Assembly: GCA_900317745.1 (NCBI GenBank)
Contig: ONHW01000002.1
Location: forward strand, 239,557-303,556
Origin: an uncultured Bacteroidales bacterium
GTDB lineage: Bacteria > Bacteroidota > Bacteroidia > Bacteroidales > Paludibacteraceae
Direction: 5' to 3'
Length of the DNA: 64,000 nucleotides
Both the position numbers and the translations under genes were made by a program. Shown here one piece after another: positions 7,965 through 16,962 of this stretch. The notes under the pieces are model-generated. The model was not told the origin of the DNA, made no database searches, and worked only from the letters and a program-made list of their open reading frames with translations. Each line of letters begins with the position of its first letter. The stretch's first letter is position 1.

Positions 7965-8675
7965 ATGAAGTTATGCAACAAATTCGCTGCTGAGTTCTTC
8001 GGAACAGCAGTATTGGTATTGGGCGGTTGCGGAACCGCACTATTCGGTCATGTAGGTTTTCTGGGCGTAGCCCTCGCCTTCGGTCTGACGATCGTAGCCG
8101 CTGCTTACGGTATCGGTCATATCAGCGGTGCTCACCTGAATCCCGCTGTAAGTTTCGGCGTATGGGTTAACGGTCGTATGAGCTGGCAGGAGATGCTGTG
8201 CTACTGGTGCGCACAGATCCTGGGTGCCATAGCCGCTGCCGCTATCCTGTTCGGTATAGCCAAGTCGGCACACATGACCATCGGCACGTTTGCCGCCAAC
8301 GGTTACGGTGAGTTCTTCAGCGGTGCTGACGTAGCTGCCGGTTACCTGCAGACGAACGTATGGGGTGCTTTTGCCACCGAGGCTGTGCTGACGTTTGTCT
8401 TCCTGATGGTTATTCTGGGTGTGACGGACAGCAGGCACACCAACGGTGCCTTCGGCGGATTGGCTATCGGCTTGACACTGACGCTGATTCACCTGATCTC
8501 TATCCCCTTGACGAACACGTCGGTTAACCCGGCTCGTTCGATCTCGCAGGCAATATTCTCGGAGAACGCCCTGGCTCTGCCGCAACTGTGGTTGTTCATC
8601 GTTGCTCCGCTGGTAGGTGCAGCATTGGCTGGCTTGTGCTACAAGTGCATCGCTTGCGACGGCAAGAAGTGCTAA
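7965..8675 (+). CDS. aqpZ: Aquaporin Z-like water channel
   Basis: 236 residues with six predicted membrane spans and both half-helix motifs: HLNPAVS near residue 57 and SVNPARS near 187. These place it in the MIP family, and the length and GGCGTALF N-terminal region match bacterial AqpZ. The protein should conduct water across the inner membrane. It follows the Pmp3-like gene by 41 bases and precedes ddh by 15. The C-terminal CIACDGKKC carries several cysteines not needed for the fold. Confidence 0.92.
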   Translation: MKLCNKFAAEFFGTAVLVLGGCGTALFGHVGFLGVALAFGLTIVAAAYGIGHISGAHLNPAVSFGVWVNGRMSWQEMLCYWCAQILGAIAAAAILFGIAKSAHMTIGTFAANGYGEFFSGADVAAGYLQTNVWGAFATEAVLTFVFLMVILGVTDSRHTNGAFGGLAIGLTLTLIHLISIPLTNTSVNPARSISQAIFSENALALPQLWLFIVAPLVGAALAGLCYKCIACDGKKC

Positions 8676-8690
8676 TCGGCTCCTGAACGT

Positions 8691-9548
8691 ATGATACGCG
8701 TAGCGATAGTAGGTTACGGCAATATAGGTCGTGCTGCCGAGCAAGCTGTGAAGGCAGCCCCTGATATGGAGCTGGCGGGCATCTACCACCACAACGATTG
8801 TCTGGACTGCATGACAGCCGATGTGGCACTGGTGTGCACACCCACACGCGAGGTGCAGACGTTTGCCACCGTGCTGGCAGCGCGGGGTATATGTACGGTT
8901 GACAGCTTTGATATCCACGGCCGTATATGGGACTTGCGCAGTGCGATGGATACGGTGTGCAAAGCAAGCAAGACCGTAAGCGTGATAGCCGCCGGTTGGG
9001 ATCCGGGTAGCGACAGTATGGTTCGTGCCCTGCTGATGGCATTGGCGCCCAAGGGACTGACCTACACCAACTTCGGTCCCGGACGCAGCATGGGGCACAC
9101 CGTAGCCGCCAAAGCTATACCCGGCGTAAAGAACGCGCTGAGTATGACAATCCCGTTGGGCACAGGTATTCACCGCCGGATGGTATATATCGAGCTGGAG
9201 AACGGTGCCGACTTCCGTACCGTGGAGGCCGCTATCCTCGCCGATGATTATTTTGCACACGACGAGACGCATGTTATTGCCGTTGACAGCATCGATGCGC
9301 TGAACAACGTGGCGCATGGCGTTAACCTTGTTCGCAACGGCGTATCGGGCGAGACGCACAACCAGCGGTTTGAGTTCAACATGGCGATCAACAATCCTGC
9401 GCTGACAGGTCAGGTGATAGTGAGTTGCGCGCGTGCCGCCGTACGGCTCAGGCAACGCGGCGACTATGGCGCAAAAACGATGATCGAAATAGCGCCTATT
9501 GATCTGCTGCCCGGTACGACAGAGAGCCTGGTGAAAGCATTGGTGTGA
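8691..9548 (+). CDS. ddh: meso-Diaminopimelate D-dehydrogenase
   Basis: 285 residues. It converts tetrahydrodipicolinate, ammonia and NADPH directly to meso-diaminopimelate for peptidoglycan and lysine. The N-terminal nucleotide-binding motif VAIVGYGNIGRA and the family signatures AAGWDPGSDSM and NFGPGRSMGHTVAAKAIPG, with PLGTGIHRR, are diagnostic. Length is close to the usual 290-320 residues. It follows aqpZ after 15 bases and is closed by a strong terminator. Confidence 0.92.
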   Translation: MIRVAIVGYGNIGRAAEQAVKAAPDMELAGIYHHNDCLDCMTADVALVCTPTREVQTFATVLAARGICTVDSFDIHGRIWDLRSAMDTVCKASKTVSVIAAGWDPGSDSMVRALLMALAPKGLTYTNFGPGRSMGHTVAAKAIPGVKNALSMTIPLGTGIHRRMVYIELENGADFRTVEAAILADDYFAHDETHVIAVDSIDALNNVAHGVNLVRNGVSGETHNQRFEFNMAINNPALTGQVIVSCARAAVRLRQRGDYGAKTMIEIAPIDLLPGTTESLVKALV

Positions 9549-9554
9549 GTTATG

Positions 9555-9628
<74 letters not shown>

Positions 9629-9681
9629 TTATCTCGGCAAGCCTCGAACGATCGGCTAAAGCCGTATGGAGTGTTGAGGGG

Positions 9682-10587
9682 TTACCAGTCGAGGTCGTAG
9701 GAGACCACTATATAATGACCGAAGCCACGGGCATTGGTGAGTTCGATCAGTTGCTTGCTTTTGGTGATGTTGATGTCACGCGAATAGTCGTACGTAAACC
9801 GGTAGGCTATTCCCAACGAATTGCACTTGTCCACGCGCCAACGGAGTCCTGCCTGTGCACGCACGGAGCACAGATACTGTCCGAACGATTTGCCGGCATA
9901 GGCGGTGGCATTGCCGTCCTTATCCACACCGGCGTAGGTATTCAGGTACTTCACGGGCTGGTTGAGCGTGTTCCACAGCTCGACATACGCATACGCCTTC
10001 AGCGGCCTGCCGGGAACGCTGTACTGCGCCTGCAGTTTGTGGCGCAGAGTAAGTGTGGTCTGCGGCTGTTCGTGCGGGTTGATGGAGTCGGTGCGGATAT
10101 TCGCATCAAGTTTCTCGCGCAGAGAGAACTTCCACTCATCCATCGCATAGTGTCCTGATACATACACAGCGATTCTGTGCCGGAGAAACTCGTTGGCGGG
10201 GTTAGCCGTGCCGTCGGAGGCAGTGAACTTGTTGCCGTGCACCTTCAGCGTATAGTCGGCACCTATGCGCAGGTAGGGAATTGGGGTGTACGACAGTCCG
10301 ACGGTAGTATATGACCTGCGGAAGTAGGGCTTGAGCACCTCGGTGTTGTCAGCGAGTTGCGAGTAGGTAGATTCCTGCAGGCGCGAGAAGATCTCTTCAC
10401 TCAGATAGAGGTTGATACTCTGGTCGCGGATCTTAAAGTGCTTGGTGAACCCGGCTTCGATACGCAACTCGGTAAAATGCGTCGTGGTCTCGTCCACGGA
10501 CTTCAGTCCTTGTGCCGCAGCCAGCCCGCACCCGGCTACAGCCAGGAGCAGGACGAGCAGTCTGCGTGTAGATAGATGGCGTGTCAT
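9682..10587 (-). CDS. DUF2490-like outer-membrane beta-barrel protein
   Basis: 301 residues. A signal peptide is clear (LLVLLLAVAGCGLAAAQ); the rest alternates in a beta-strand pattern ending in IVVSYDLDW, typical of an outer-membrane barrel with a terminal aromatic. Features resemble DUF2490 proteins. It lies 7 bases downstream of the DUF4956 gene, last in a minus-strand cluster with a VTC polyphosphate polymerase, and is likely the envelope component of that set. Specific function unknown. Confidence 0.7.
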   Translation of the reverse strand: MTRHLSTRRLLVLLLAVAGCGLAAAQGLKSVDETTTHFTELRIEAGFTKHFKIRDQSINLYLSEEIFSRLQESTYSQLADNTEVLKPYFRRSYTTVGLSYTPIPYLRIGADYTLKVHGNKFTASDGTANPANEFLRHRIAVYVSGHYAMDEWKFSLREKLDANIRTDSINPHEQPQTTLTLRHKLQAQYSVPGRPLKAYAYVELWNTLNQPVKYLNTYAGVDKDGNATAYAGKSFGQYLCSVRAQAGLRWRVDKCNSLGIAYRFTYDYSRDINITKSKQLIELTNARGFGHYIVVSYDLDW

Positions 10588-10594
10588 GCGGTGA

Positions 10595-11344
10595 TCATTT
10601 AAACTTGGTGATAGTACCGATAGTATCTTCTTCGCCCTTGCTCATCAGGTACTTGACCTTGATGTACGCCACGTCGCGCAGGAAATCCACGTGACCTATC
10701 TCCAGATCCGTAACCTGCAGTCCGGTGCGCTCCTTGAGGTCGGCAAGCAGTGCGTCGTGGTTCTCGGGTTTGATGTTCTCAATCTTCTCATAGAGGATGA
10801 TCTTTGTGCCGGTGCGCTTGCGTGCTACCCACAGTTCGAATCCTCCAGCCAGTGCGATGAGTGCGATGTTGGCGAACAGCAGTTGGTGCCACGCCAGACT
10901 GTCGGCGTGCAGCGAGAGCGAGTTCATCACAGCCTGTGCAATGATGATAAACAGGTAAGTCATCTCGCGGATAGGCACTGTTTCCGTCCTGTAACGGATC
11001 ATGCCGAAGATGGCGAACAAACCGAGCACGAAGCCTGTCTGTATGTCCAAAATCTGCATCAGCCAAAGCAGCAGGAACATTGCCGACGAGAAGAGCATGA
11101 ACGTCACGTAATAGTCGCGGCGACGGCTGACCTTGTAGTAGATGCAGTAGATGATCAGCCACGCCATCAGCAGGTTGAACAGAAACATCAGCGGCAGCAC
11201 CAGTATATTGTCGGCTATACCCAACGTATCCGCCAGGCTGTGCATAAGGTAGTTGATACTGTCCGAAGTGCCATACTCGGCAGCTATGCTCGGATCATAA
11301 TCGGTGAACTCCAACGTAGGGTTGGCTAAATCAACTTGAGACAT
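10595..11344 (-). CDS. DUF4956 membrane protein
   Basis: 249 residues with about four membrane helices (around 45-70, 80-100, 105-120 and 130-170) and a soluble C-terminal domain. The middle GLFAIFGMIRYRTETVPIRE is the signature of DUF4956. This family is regularly found beside VTC-domain polyphosphate polymerases, as here (15 bases from the VTC gene). It may anchor or channel the polymerase product; this is inference from neighbourhood. Confidence 0.85.
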   Translation of the reverse strand: MSQVDLANPTLEFTDYDPSIAAEYGTSDSINYLMHSLADTLGIADNILVLPLMFLFNLLMAWLIIYCIYYKVSRRRDYYVTFMLFSSAMFLLLWLMQILDIQTGFVLGLFAIFGMIRYRTETVPIREMTYLFIIIAQAVMNSLSLHADSLAWHQLLFANIALIALAGGFELWVARKRTGTKIILYEKIENIKPENHDALLADLKERTGLQVTDLEIGHVDFLRDVAYIKVKYLMSKGEEDTIGTITKFK

Positions 11345-11359
11345 AAAATTATTTACGAT

Positions 11360-12160
11360 TTACGATTTACTATTTTGCGATTGATGATTTGCGATTTTCT
11401 CAATCATGCGTATTTTTGCTTTGAATCGGTTTTTTTTGACCTCGGGTGTGGTCAGTGCCGTGCCGATACAATACTTGCTCACTTTCAGCGGTTTGATGCG
11501 CAGTTGCTGCATTATTCCGATCATCGGTGACGCCACATTGCCGTCACGCTTGAGTTCCACAATCACCGGTTCGGGGTAACTGACCGTAGCACCGCTGCGG
11601 ATATTGGTGAACGTGAGCAGGGTATCGATAGTCAGCCGTTCGGTTTTAGCCTTGTTGACGAGCGTGATACGCGTGAACGTTGTTCGCAGCCGCGGGCTGA
11701 TCTGCTCAAAGCGGTAGCGACTCTTGGCAGCAATGAACTCGTCCGCCCGCCATGTCTGCTTGCCTTGCCCGACAGTGTCGGCGGTAAGAGTGGCGGAGGG
11801 CAGACTGATACGTTTCTTCTTGGTGCGGCCTTTGTTGTTCTTGCGCTTGATCTCCAGAAAGAAGAGCTCGCTCTCGACATATGTGCGCACGCGGATCTTC
11901 TGCCGCACGAGTTGGCGGTCGTGGTGGCGTATGTACATATCGAGGTCCTCGGTGTCGTAGTACACGGTGTCGTAGTCGCCCGTGCGCTTGCCTGCAGCCT
12001 GCTGCACGAAGTACGAGGTCTGCGCCAGTGCCAGCAGTTCAGGCAGGAGCGAAGCAGGCATTACGAACTTCGTATCAACACGGTTCATGAGTTTCACGCC
12101 CTCCATCTCTGCCAGACTGATGGGCTCAAACTGCTGTAGTTTGTCGGTTATGCAGGACAT
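11360..12160 (-). CDS. VTC-domain polyphosphate polymerase
   Basis: 266 residues. The VTC fold is indicated by MNRVDTKFVM at about 25, the YDTVYYDT strand, IRVRTY and FFLEIKRKNNKGRTKKKR, a basic tunnel lining. These enzymes make inorganic polyphosphate from nucleoside triphosphate. The C-terminus (KKNRFKAKIRMIEK) is basic. The gene sits in a VTC/DUF4956/DUF2490/Cthe_2159 cluster; the CotH-like kinase often found in such clusters is not present here. The start at 12160 is an ATG; nothing better lies downstream. Confidence 0.85.
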   Translation of the reverse strand: MSCITDKLQQFEPISLAEMEGVKLMNRVDTKFVMPASLLPELLALAQTSYFVQQAAGKRTGDYDTVYYDTEDLDMYIRHHDRQLVRQKIRVRTYVESELFFLEIKRKNNKGRTKKKRISLPSATLTADTVGQGKQTWRADEFIAAKSRYRFEQISPRLRTTFTRITLVNKAKTERLTIDTLLTFTNIRSGATVSYPEPVIVELKRDGNVASPMIGIMQQLRIKPLKVSKYCIGTALTTPEVKKNRFKAKIRMIEKIANHQSQNSKS

Positions 12161-12175
12161 GCAATTCTATTTTCT

Positions 12176-12213
12176 TTGAGCGTAGCGGTCTTTCTTCTTT
12201 CAACGCAGCGGTC
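12176..12213 (-). repeat. AGACCGCT-type 22-bp repeat, two copies
   Basis: Read on the minus strand, AGACCGCTGCGTTGAAAGAA and AAGACCGCTACGCTCAAAG follow the stop of the preceding gene directly. The same motif follows tyrS and psuK. Confidence 0.65.
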
Positions 12214-12645
12214 TTACTTCTGAAAAATATATTCAAATACCTTCACCGACTCCAGTTTGCCGTTGGGCAGGTAATTGTACTGCTTGGCTTTGGTGCCGTT
12301 GGTGTTATACTCGTACTTGCGGATGCGGTAAGGTTTGTTCTTGTCGTTGTACTCCACCTCCTTGAGCACCTTACCACCGATCGAGTCGGTATATTCGTAG
12401 GTGACGCGCCATTTCTGCCCGTAGGTGGCATACTCTGTTTCTTCAATCACGCGTCCCTGCTCGTCGTACACCTTGATGCGGTCGAGCCAGCGGGTGTGGG
12501 TCTTGTCGTTGGTGTTCCACTCCTTGACAGTCAGGTTCTTGCGCCGCTCGCGTTTGGCGAGCGTCTCGGGGCTGACATACACGTCCTGCGCAGCCATGCA
12601 GGCTGCGAGACATAACAGGGTGATTGCTAAATAACTACGCTTCAT
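12214..12645 (-). CDS. Exported protein with repetitive Tyr-rich strands, unknown function
   Basis: 143 residues. A signal peptide (LAITLLCLAACMAAQ) is followed by a mature region made of beta hairpins with repeated motifs such as KVYDEQGRVIEE, TYEYTDSIGG, YEYNTNGTKAKQ and YNYLPNGKLESV. This resembles RHS/YD-like or MORN-like repeats of small Bacteroidales exported proteins. It lies between the VTC gene and the Cthe_2159-like lipoprotein, on the same strand, and may belong to that operon. Confidence 0.6.
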   Translation of the reverse strand: MKRSYLAITLLCLAACMAAQDVYVSPETLAKRERRKNLTVKEWNTNDKTHTRWLDRIKVYDEQGRVIEETEYATYGQKWRVTYEYTDSIGGKVLKEVEYNDKNKPYRIRKYEYNTNGTKAKQYNYLPNGKLESVKVFEYIFQK

Positions 12646-12678
12646 TTATCATTTGATTTCTGATTTCTGATTTCCTGC

Positions 12679-14244
12679 TTACCATCTGCCACCGCCTCCG
12701 GGTCCTCCGCCGCTGCTTGCGCTGTAGGTGGATAGGCTAACCGATGATCCGCCACTATAGGTGGCAGGGGAGTAGGCTGTATTGTTGAACACCGCCGTGC
12801 CTGCAGGCGTTACGCCTTTGTACAATGTAGGTTTGCTTGCTCCTGACAAAACGAGCGTGGAGGCGTTGCTGCTCGGTGTCTTGAAGGCAAACGCGTTATT
12901 GCCTACGACCATGGCGTACCATGTGCCTGTTGAGCCGGAAGCCTTGTAGCAGGTCTGCGACAGTTGTGCACCGCTCTCCAGACTGCCTACCGCCACGAGC
13001 GTGCCGCCCGAGACGTACAGTTTCTTCTGCTCCTCGCTGTTGGCGTCGATAGCCACCTCCGGCGAGGATGCGCCGATAGCATAGACCACTCCGCCTTTGA
13101 TGTAACAGTTGCCGTTGGCATCTATGCCGTCGTTGCCTGCAGAGTGTGTGCACACCAGTCCGCCGCTGATAGTCAGGTCACCGCCGGCATTGATGGCGTC
13201 ATCGGTAGAGTAGGAATAAACCTCGCCGCCGGTGATCGTGATAGCTGCCTTGCTCTCTATGCCCTCAGGCCCTGAAGCACTGTTTCCGCCGGGGCCTCCG
13301 CCACCGCCGGGACCCCAAGCAGATGTCCACGAGGACGAACTGCTGCCCGTGCAGATAACAGTCGTCTTGCCGCCGCTGAAACTCATGGCTCCCTCCGACT
13401 TGATACCTTTTCCCTCGCTGCCTGTTGTGTTGACAGTGATTGTACCGCCGCTGACAGTCAGTGTGCCTGTTTGCGACAGAATACCTTTGTCCACCGAAGT
13501 GATATTCACTGTCCCGTCGGTGATGGCTATGGTCACACTATCGCTCTGCAATCCGTCGCCGGCTGCATTGACAGTGATCGTGCCGCCGTTGATGTACAGG
13601 CCGTCGTTGACGTGTATGCCGTCCGACACCTTGGCTGTGATGTTCAGCACACCGGCGTTGATGCGTATATAATCGTCGCTCGCCAAGGCGTGCTTGTAGT
13701 TGCCGGTCACGTTCAGTGTACCCGTGCCGGAGATGATCAGTTGCCCTTCAGAGAAGAGTGCGGCTTTTTGGTCTTCTTCGGATGTGGCGTACGAACTGCC
13801 GTCGGTAAGCGTGTTGGCGTCGGTCAACTCCACGTAACCTTTCTTCTTGCACTGGCTGTTGATGGCCGGTCCGTCACTGCACGTGAGTGTCAGTCCGGCA
13901 AGGCATAACTTGTACGCCTTATCCGAGTACAGCTTGAACTGCCCGTTGCCGTTGCCGCTCAGCGTGTAACGTACCGAGTCGGCTGTAGAGGTTATAACTA
14001 CGTAACCGTTGCTGTTGGTTACCGTCACGCCCTGCACGTTGCCGCTTACTGTGGCACTGCTGCCGTCCCAGACAATAGCCAGATTGTCGCTGAACGCTGT
14101 TGCAGGGATAGTATCAGGGTTCGAAACCTCCGGGTCGGTCTGCTCGGTAGTGGTGCCGGTAGGATCATTGACCTCTATATCGGGCTCACAACTGACGAGC
14201 GCGGTTAGGCAAACAAGCCCGATTAGGATAAAATATCTTTTCAT
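12679..14244 (-). CDS. Carbohydrate-binding (Cthe_2159-like) lipoprotein
   Basis: 521 residues. A lipoprotein signal (LVCLTALVSC, lipid on Cys19) is followed by a right-handed beta-helix with many SDGIHVND, GDGLQSDS and DDAINAGG-type turns, characteristic of the Cthe_2159 calcium- and polysaccharide-binding family. Gly-rich loops occur near 310 (WGPGGGGGPGG) and at the C-terminus (GGGPGGGGRW). Proteins of this kind recur beside VTC polyphosphate polymerases, which fits this cluster. It should be surface exposed or periplasmic. Confidence 0.8.
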   Translation of the reverse strand: MKRYFILIGLVCLTALVSCEPDIEVNDPTGTTTEQTDPEVSNPDTIPATAFSDNLAIVWDGSSATVSGNVQGVTVTNSNGYVVITSTADSVRYTLSGNGNGQFKLYSDKAYKLCLAGLTLTCSDGPAINSQCKKKGYVELTDANTLTDGSSYATSEEDQKAALFSEGQLIISGTGTLNVTGNYKHALASDDYIRINAGVLNITAKVSDGIHVNDGLYINGGTITVNAAGDGLQSDSVTIAITDGTVNITSVDKGILSQTGTLTVSGGTITVNTTGSEGKGIKSEGAMSFSGGKTTVICTGSSSSSWTSAWGPGGGGGPGGNSASGPEGIESKAAITITGGEVYSYSTDDAINAGGDLTISGGLVCTHSAGNDGIDANGNCYIKGGVVYAIGASSPEVAIDANSEEQKKLYVSGGTLVAVGSLESGAQLSQTCYKASGSTGTWYAMVVGNNAFAFKTPSSNASTLVLSGASKPTLYKGVTPAGTAVFNNTAYSPATYSGGSSVSLSTYSASSGGGPGGGGRW

Positions 14245-14350
14245 ATAACTGCGAATTATTGATTTGTAACAAAATGTAGCAATTCATGTGCCGAAAACGA
14301 ACAAAATTTCGCAGAAAAGGTGTGCTTTCTTAACAAAATGATATAAATTC

Positions 14351-15346
14351 TTACAATTTGAGGATTACATAGATGATTATCGGAGCAGCAATCAGCGACG
14401 ATAGCGTAGATATAGGCAGCGACAAGCTCATGCTGTACGAAGCGAGCGATACCAGGCAGTCGCATAACAGCAGCAGGTTGGCACCTAACAGGGCGCAGGC
14501 GGGCACAGTGAGCCGGTGGTTGGACGTGTGCATGATTCCTCGCGCCAGGTGCGGCACGGCTACGCCGATGAACGCTATCGGTCCGCACCAGGCAGTAACA
14601 CCACCTGCCAGCAGCGAGGTGGCCAGTACGATACCCAAACGGGTACGCCGGATATTTACACCCAGTGCGCGGGCATAGTTCTCACCCAGCAGCAGACCGT
14701 TCAGCGGCTTGAGCAACAGGGCTACCATCAGCGCACCGATAAGCAGCACCGGTGCCATAACCTGCAACTCCGTCCAACCGACAGATGATAGCGAACCCAA
14801 GGTCCAGACGATAAACAACTTGAGCGCATCGGGGTTAGCAATGTTCTGCATGATATTTACCAGCGCACCGGCTACAGCACCTACCATCATACCTACAATC
14901 AGCAGGCTCACATTATCTTTCACTTTGCCGGCTACGCTCATCACGAGCAGCAGCACTAAGGTGGAGCCGATAATTGCAGAGGTGGCTATAGTGCCCGTGC
15001 CGGCACTGACCATGCCGAACAGCGACGTACACATTACTACGAACGCCACGCCCAAACTGGCACCCGAACTGACGCCCAAGATGTACGGTCCCGCCAGCGG
15101 ATTGCGGAACAGCGTTTGCATCAGTATGCCGCTCACGCTCAACGCACTGCCCGCCAGTATGGCAGTCAACGCCTTGGGCAGACGCAGGTTGACGAGAATA
15201 TGGTGGTAGATTTGATAGGCCTCGTTTTGCTCCCACAGGGCGCGCAACGGGAATAACGTACTGCCCAGGCACAGGTCGGCTACAAACAAACCGAACATAC
15301 CTATGCCAAGCAGAATCAGCAATACTATATTTCGCCTCGTACTCAT
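14351..15346 (-). CDS. FecCD-type ABC transporter permease
   Basis: 331 residues with about nine or ten membrane spans. LRLPKALTAILAGSALSVSG and LFRNPLAGPYILGVSSGASL are signatures of the BtuC/FecC permease family for iron-siderophore, heme or cobalamin uptake; GPIAFIGVAVPHLAR is the ATPase-contact region. No ATPase or binding protein gene is next to it, so partners must be elsewhere. A divergent promoter pair separates it from the HAD gene. Confidence 0.9.
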   Translation of the reverse strand: MSTRRNIVLLILLGIGMFGLFVADLCLGSTLFPLRALWEQNEAYQIYHHILVNLRLPKALTAILAGSALSVSGILMQTLFRNPLAGPYILGVSSGASLGVAFVVMCTSLFGMVSAGTGTIATSAIIGSTLVLLLVMSVAGKVKDNVSLLIVGMMVGAVAGALVNIMQNIANPDALKLFIVWTLGSLSSVGWTELQVMAPVLLIGALMVALLLKPLNGLLLGENYARALGVNIRRTRLGIVLATSLLAGGVTAWCGPIAFIGVAVPHLARGIMHTSNHRLTVPACALLGANLLLLCDCLVSLASYSMSLSLPISTLSSLIAAPIIIYVILKL

Positions 15347-15370
15347 GTGCAGTGATCAATGAATCGCGTA

Positions 15371-15401
15371 CAAAGTTACAACAATTTTTCGATATTTGCA
15401 A
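15371..15401 (-). promoter_or_regulatory. Promoter of the FecCD permease gene
   Basis: On the minus strand TTGC (complement of 15398-15401) and TAACTTTG (complement of 15371-15378) are 19 bases apart, 25 bases before the permease start. Confidence 0.65.
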
Positions 15402-15462
15402 TAGTTAGCCCATAAAAATCAATAAATGTGTACCCTAATCGCTCTTTTTCACTACCCATGAT

Positions 15463-15493
15463 TTGCAAATGTCATTTATTTTTAGTATCTTTG
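15463..15493 (+). promoter_or_regulatory. Promoter of the HAD-grpE-dnaJ group
   Basis: TTTGC at 15463-15467 and TATCTTTG at 15486-15493 lie 56 bases before the ATG at 15549. Confidence 0.65.
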
Positions 15494-15548
15494 CGTCCGC
15501 GTTTGCCGGTGTAGTGTTTTGCCGGTACAAATATCAAATATCTGCCCA

Positions 15549-16277
15549 ATGAAGTACAAAGCCATCTTTCTTGACTGGGACGACACGATCGGTGATTTTA
15601 GCCGTTCAGCCCAATGTGCTCTGACAACCATGTTTGAGATCCATCAGTTGTATCAGTACACCGATTATGACACGTTTGTCGGTGCTTACAACGAGCGTAA
15701 CAACCTGCTGTGGGAGCAGTATGGTCGTGATGAGGTGACCAAAGACGAACTGAAGGTCGAGCGTTTCATCTACCCGCTGATTCGCACTTGCGGTATGAGT
15801 GAGAACTCCGAGACGCGCGTGCTCGCACGCCGTATGTGCGAGGATTTTCTGCGTATGACGAATCACTTCTTCACGCTTATCCCCGATGCCGACAAGATGG
15901 TCAAGACCCTGGCGGCATACTATCCGCTGACGATAGTCAGCAACGGGTTTGTGGAGTCGCAGTACCTGAAATTGCGCAAGAGCGGTCTCGAACCGTATTT
16001 CACGCACGTGGTGCTCAGCGAGGAAGTAGGTGCACAGAAGCCCAACCCCAAGATCTTCGAGGAAGCATTGCGCATCAACGGCATAAGCGCTGCAGAGGCA
16101 CTGATGATAGGCGACTCTTACACATCCGACGTACAGGGTGCCAAGGCGGCAGGTATCGACCAGATGTGGCTCCGTAGGACTGACACGCCGCTGACGGAAG
16201 GGCAGACCGCTACGTATATAGTCAACACATACCGACAGATTACTGACATTTTGGCAGACGGAAAATGGGTGGCATAA
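15549..16277 (+). CDS. YjjG-type HAD noncanonical pyrimidine nucleotidase
   Basis: 242 residues. HAD motif I is FLDWDDT, motif II VSNGF, motif III around QKPNPKIF and motif IV GDSYTSD. A helical cap lies between residues 15 and 90. The closest known relatives are YjjG-like 5'-nucleotidases that hydrolyse noncanonical pyrimidine nucleotides. The start MKYKAIFLDWDD was chosen because HAD proteins begin right before motif I; a longer frame from 15519 adds ten residues of no family similarity. It precedes grpE by 36 bases. Confidence 0.85.
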   Translation: MKYKAIFLDWDDTIGDFSRSAQCALTTMFEIHQLYQYTDYDTFVGAYNERNNLLWEQYGRDEVTKDELKVERFIYPLIRTCGMSENSETRVLARRMCEDFLRMTNHFFTLIPDADKMVKTLAAYYPLTIVSNGFVESQYLKLRKSGLEPYFTHVVLSEEVGAQKPNPKIFEEALRINGISAAEALMIGDSYTSDVQGAKAAGIDQMWLRRTDTPLTEGQTATYIVNTYRQITDILADGKWVA

Positions 16278-16313
16278 TATTTGCCGAATATTGAGTGAGT
16301 AAATTATCAAACG

Positions 16314-16922
16314 ATGAAACATAACAAACATATAGAAGACAAAGACCTGAATAAGGAAGTTGATGAGATCCTGAACAACGAGCCGCAGGAGGCTGAGGGT
16401 GCTGAAGGTAACACGGAAAATACTGCTGAGGCAGAAGCGTCCGAGCAACAGAGTGCTGAGCAGCAGTCGCCCGAACAACAGATTGAGGCGCTGCAGAAGC
16501 GCGTAGCCGAACTGGAAGATATACGTTTGCGCCAGATGGCGGAGTTCGACAACTACCGCCGCCGTACGAACAAGGAGAAACTGGAACTGATGGACACCGC
16601 CGGCGAGAAGTTGCTCGTTGATATCCTACCGCTGGTGGACGATTTCGAGCGTGCACGCGACGCAATGGCAAAGACCGAAGACATCAACTCACTGCGTGAA
16701 GGTATCGACCTCATATACAACAAGTTCATTGCCTGGCTTGGCAAGCAGGATGTGCATGCTATTGACACTACGGATGCCGACTTCAACACCGATGAACACG
16801 AGGCTATCACAACCTTTGCCGCAGGCGAGGATAAGAAAGGCAAGATCATCGATTGCACACAGAAAGGCTACAAGCACGGTGAACGTGTTATTCGTTTTGC
16901 CAAGGTAGTGGTAGGCGAATGA
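16314..16922 (+). CDS. grpE: Nucleotide exchange factor GrpE
   Basis: 202 residues. An acidic, Glu/Gln-rich N-terminus (about 1-60) leads into the long coiled coil ([20 protein letters not shown]) and the family core [14 protein letters not shown]. The C-terminal beta domain ends in [14 protein letters not shown]. It releases ADP from DnaK. It is followed by dnaJ after 40 bases; dnaK is not in this window. Confidence 0.95.
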   Translation: MKHNKHIEDKDLNKEVDEILNNEPQEAEGAEGNTENTAEAEASEQQSAEQQSPEQQIEALQKRVAELEDIRLRQMAEFDNYRRRTNKEKLELMDTAGEKLLVDILPLVDDFERARDAMAKTEDINSLREGIDLIYNKFIAWLGKQDVHAIDTTDADFNTDEHEAITTFAAGEDKKGKIIDCTQKGYKHGERVIRFAKVVVGE

Positions 16923-16962
16923 TGAAGCAGCCAAGCTTGGCAGTTACAATAACAATACAACT

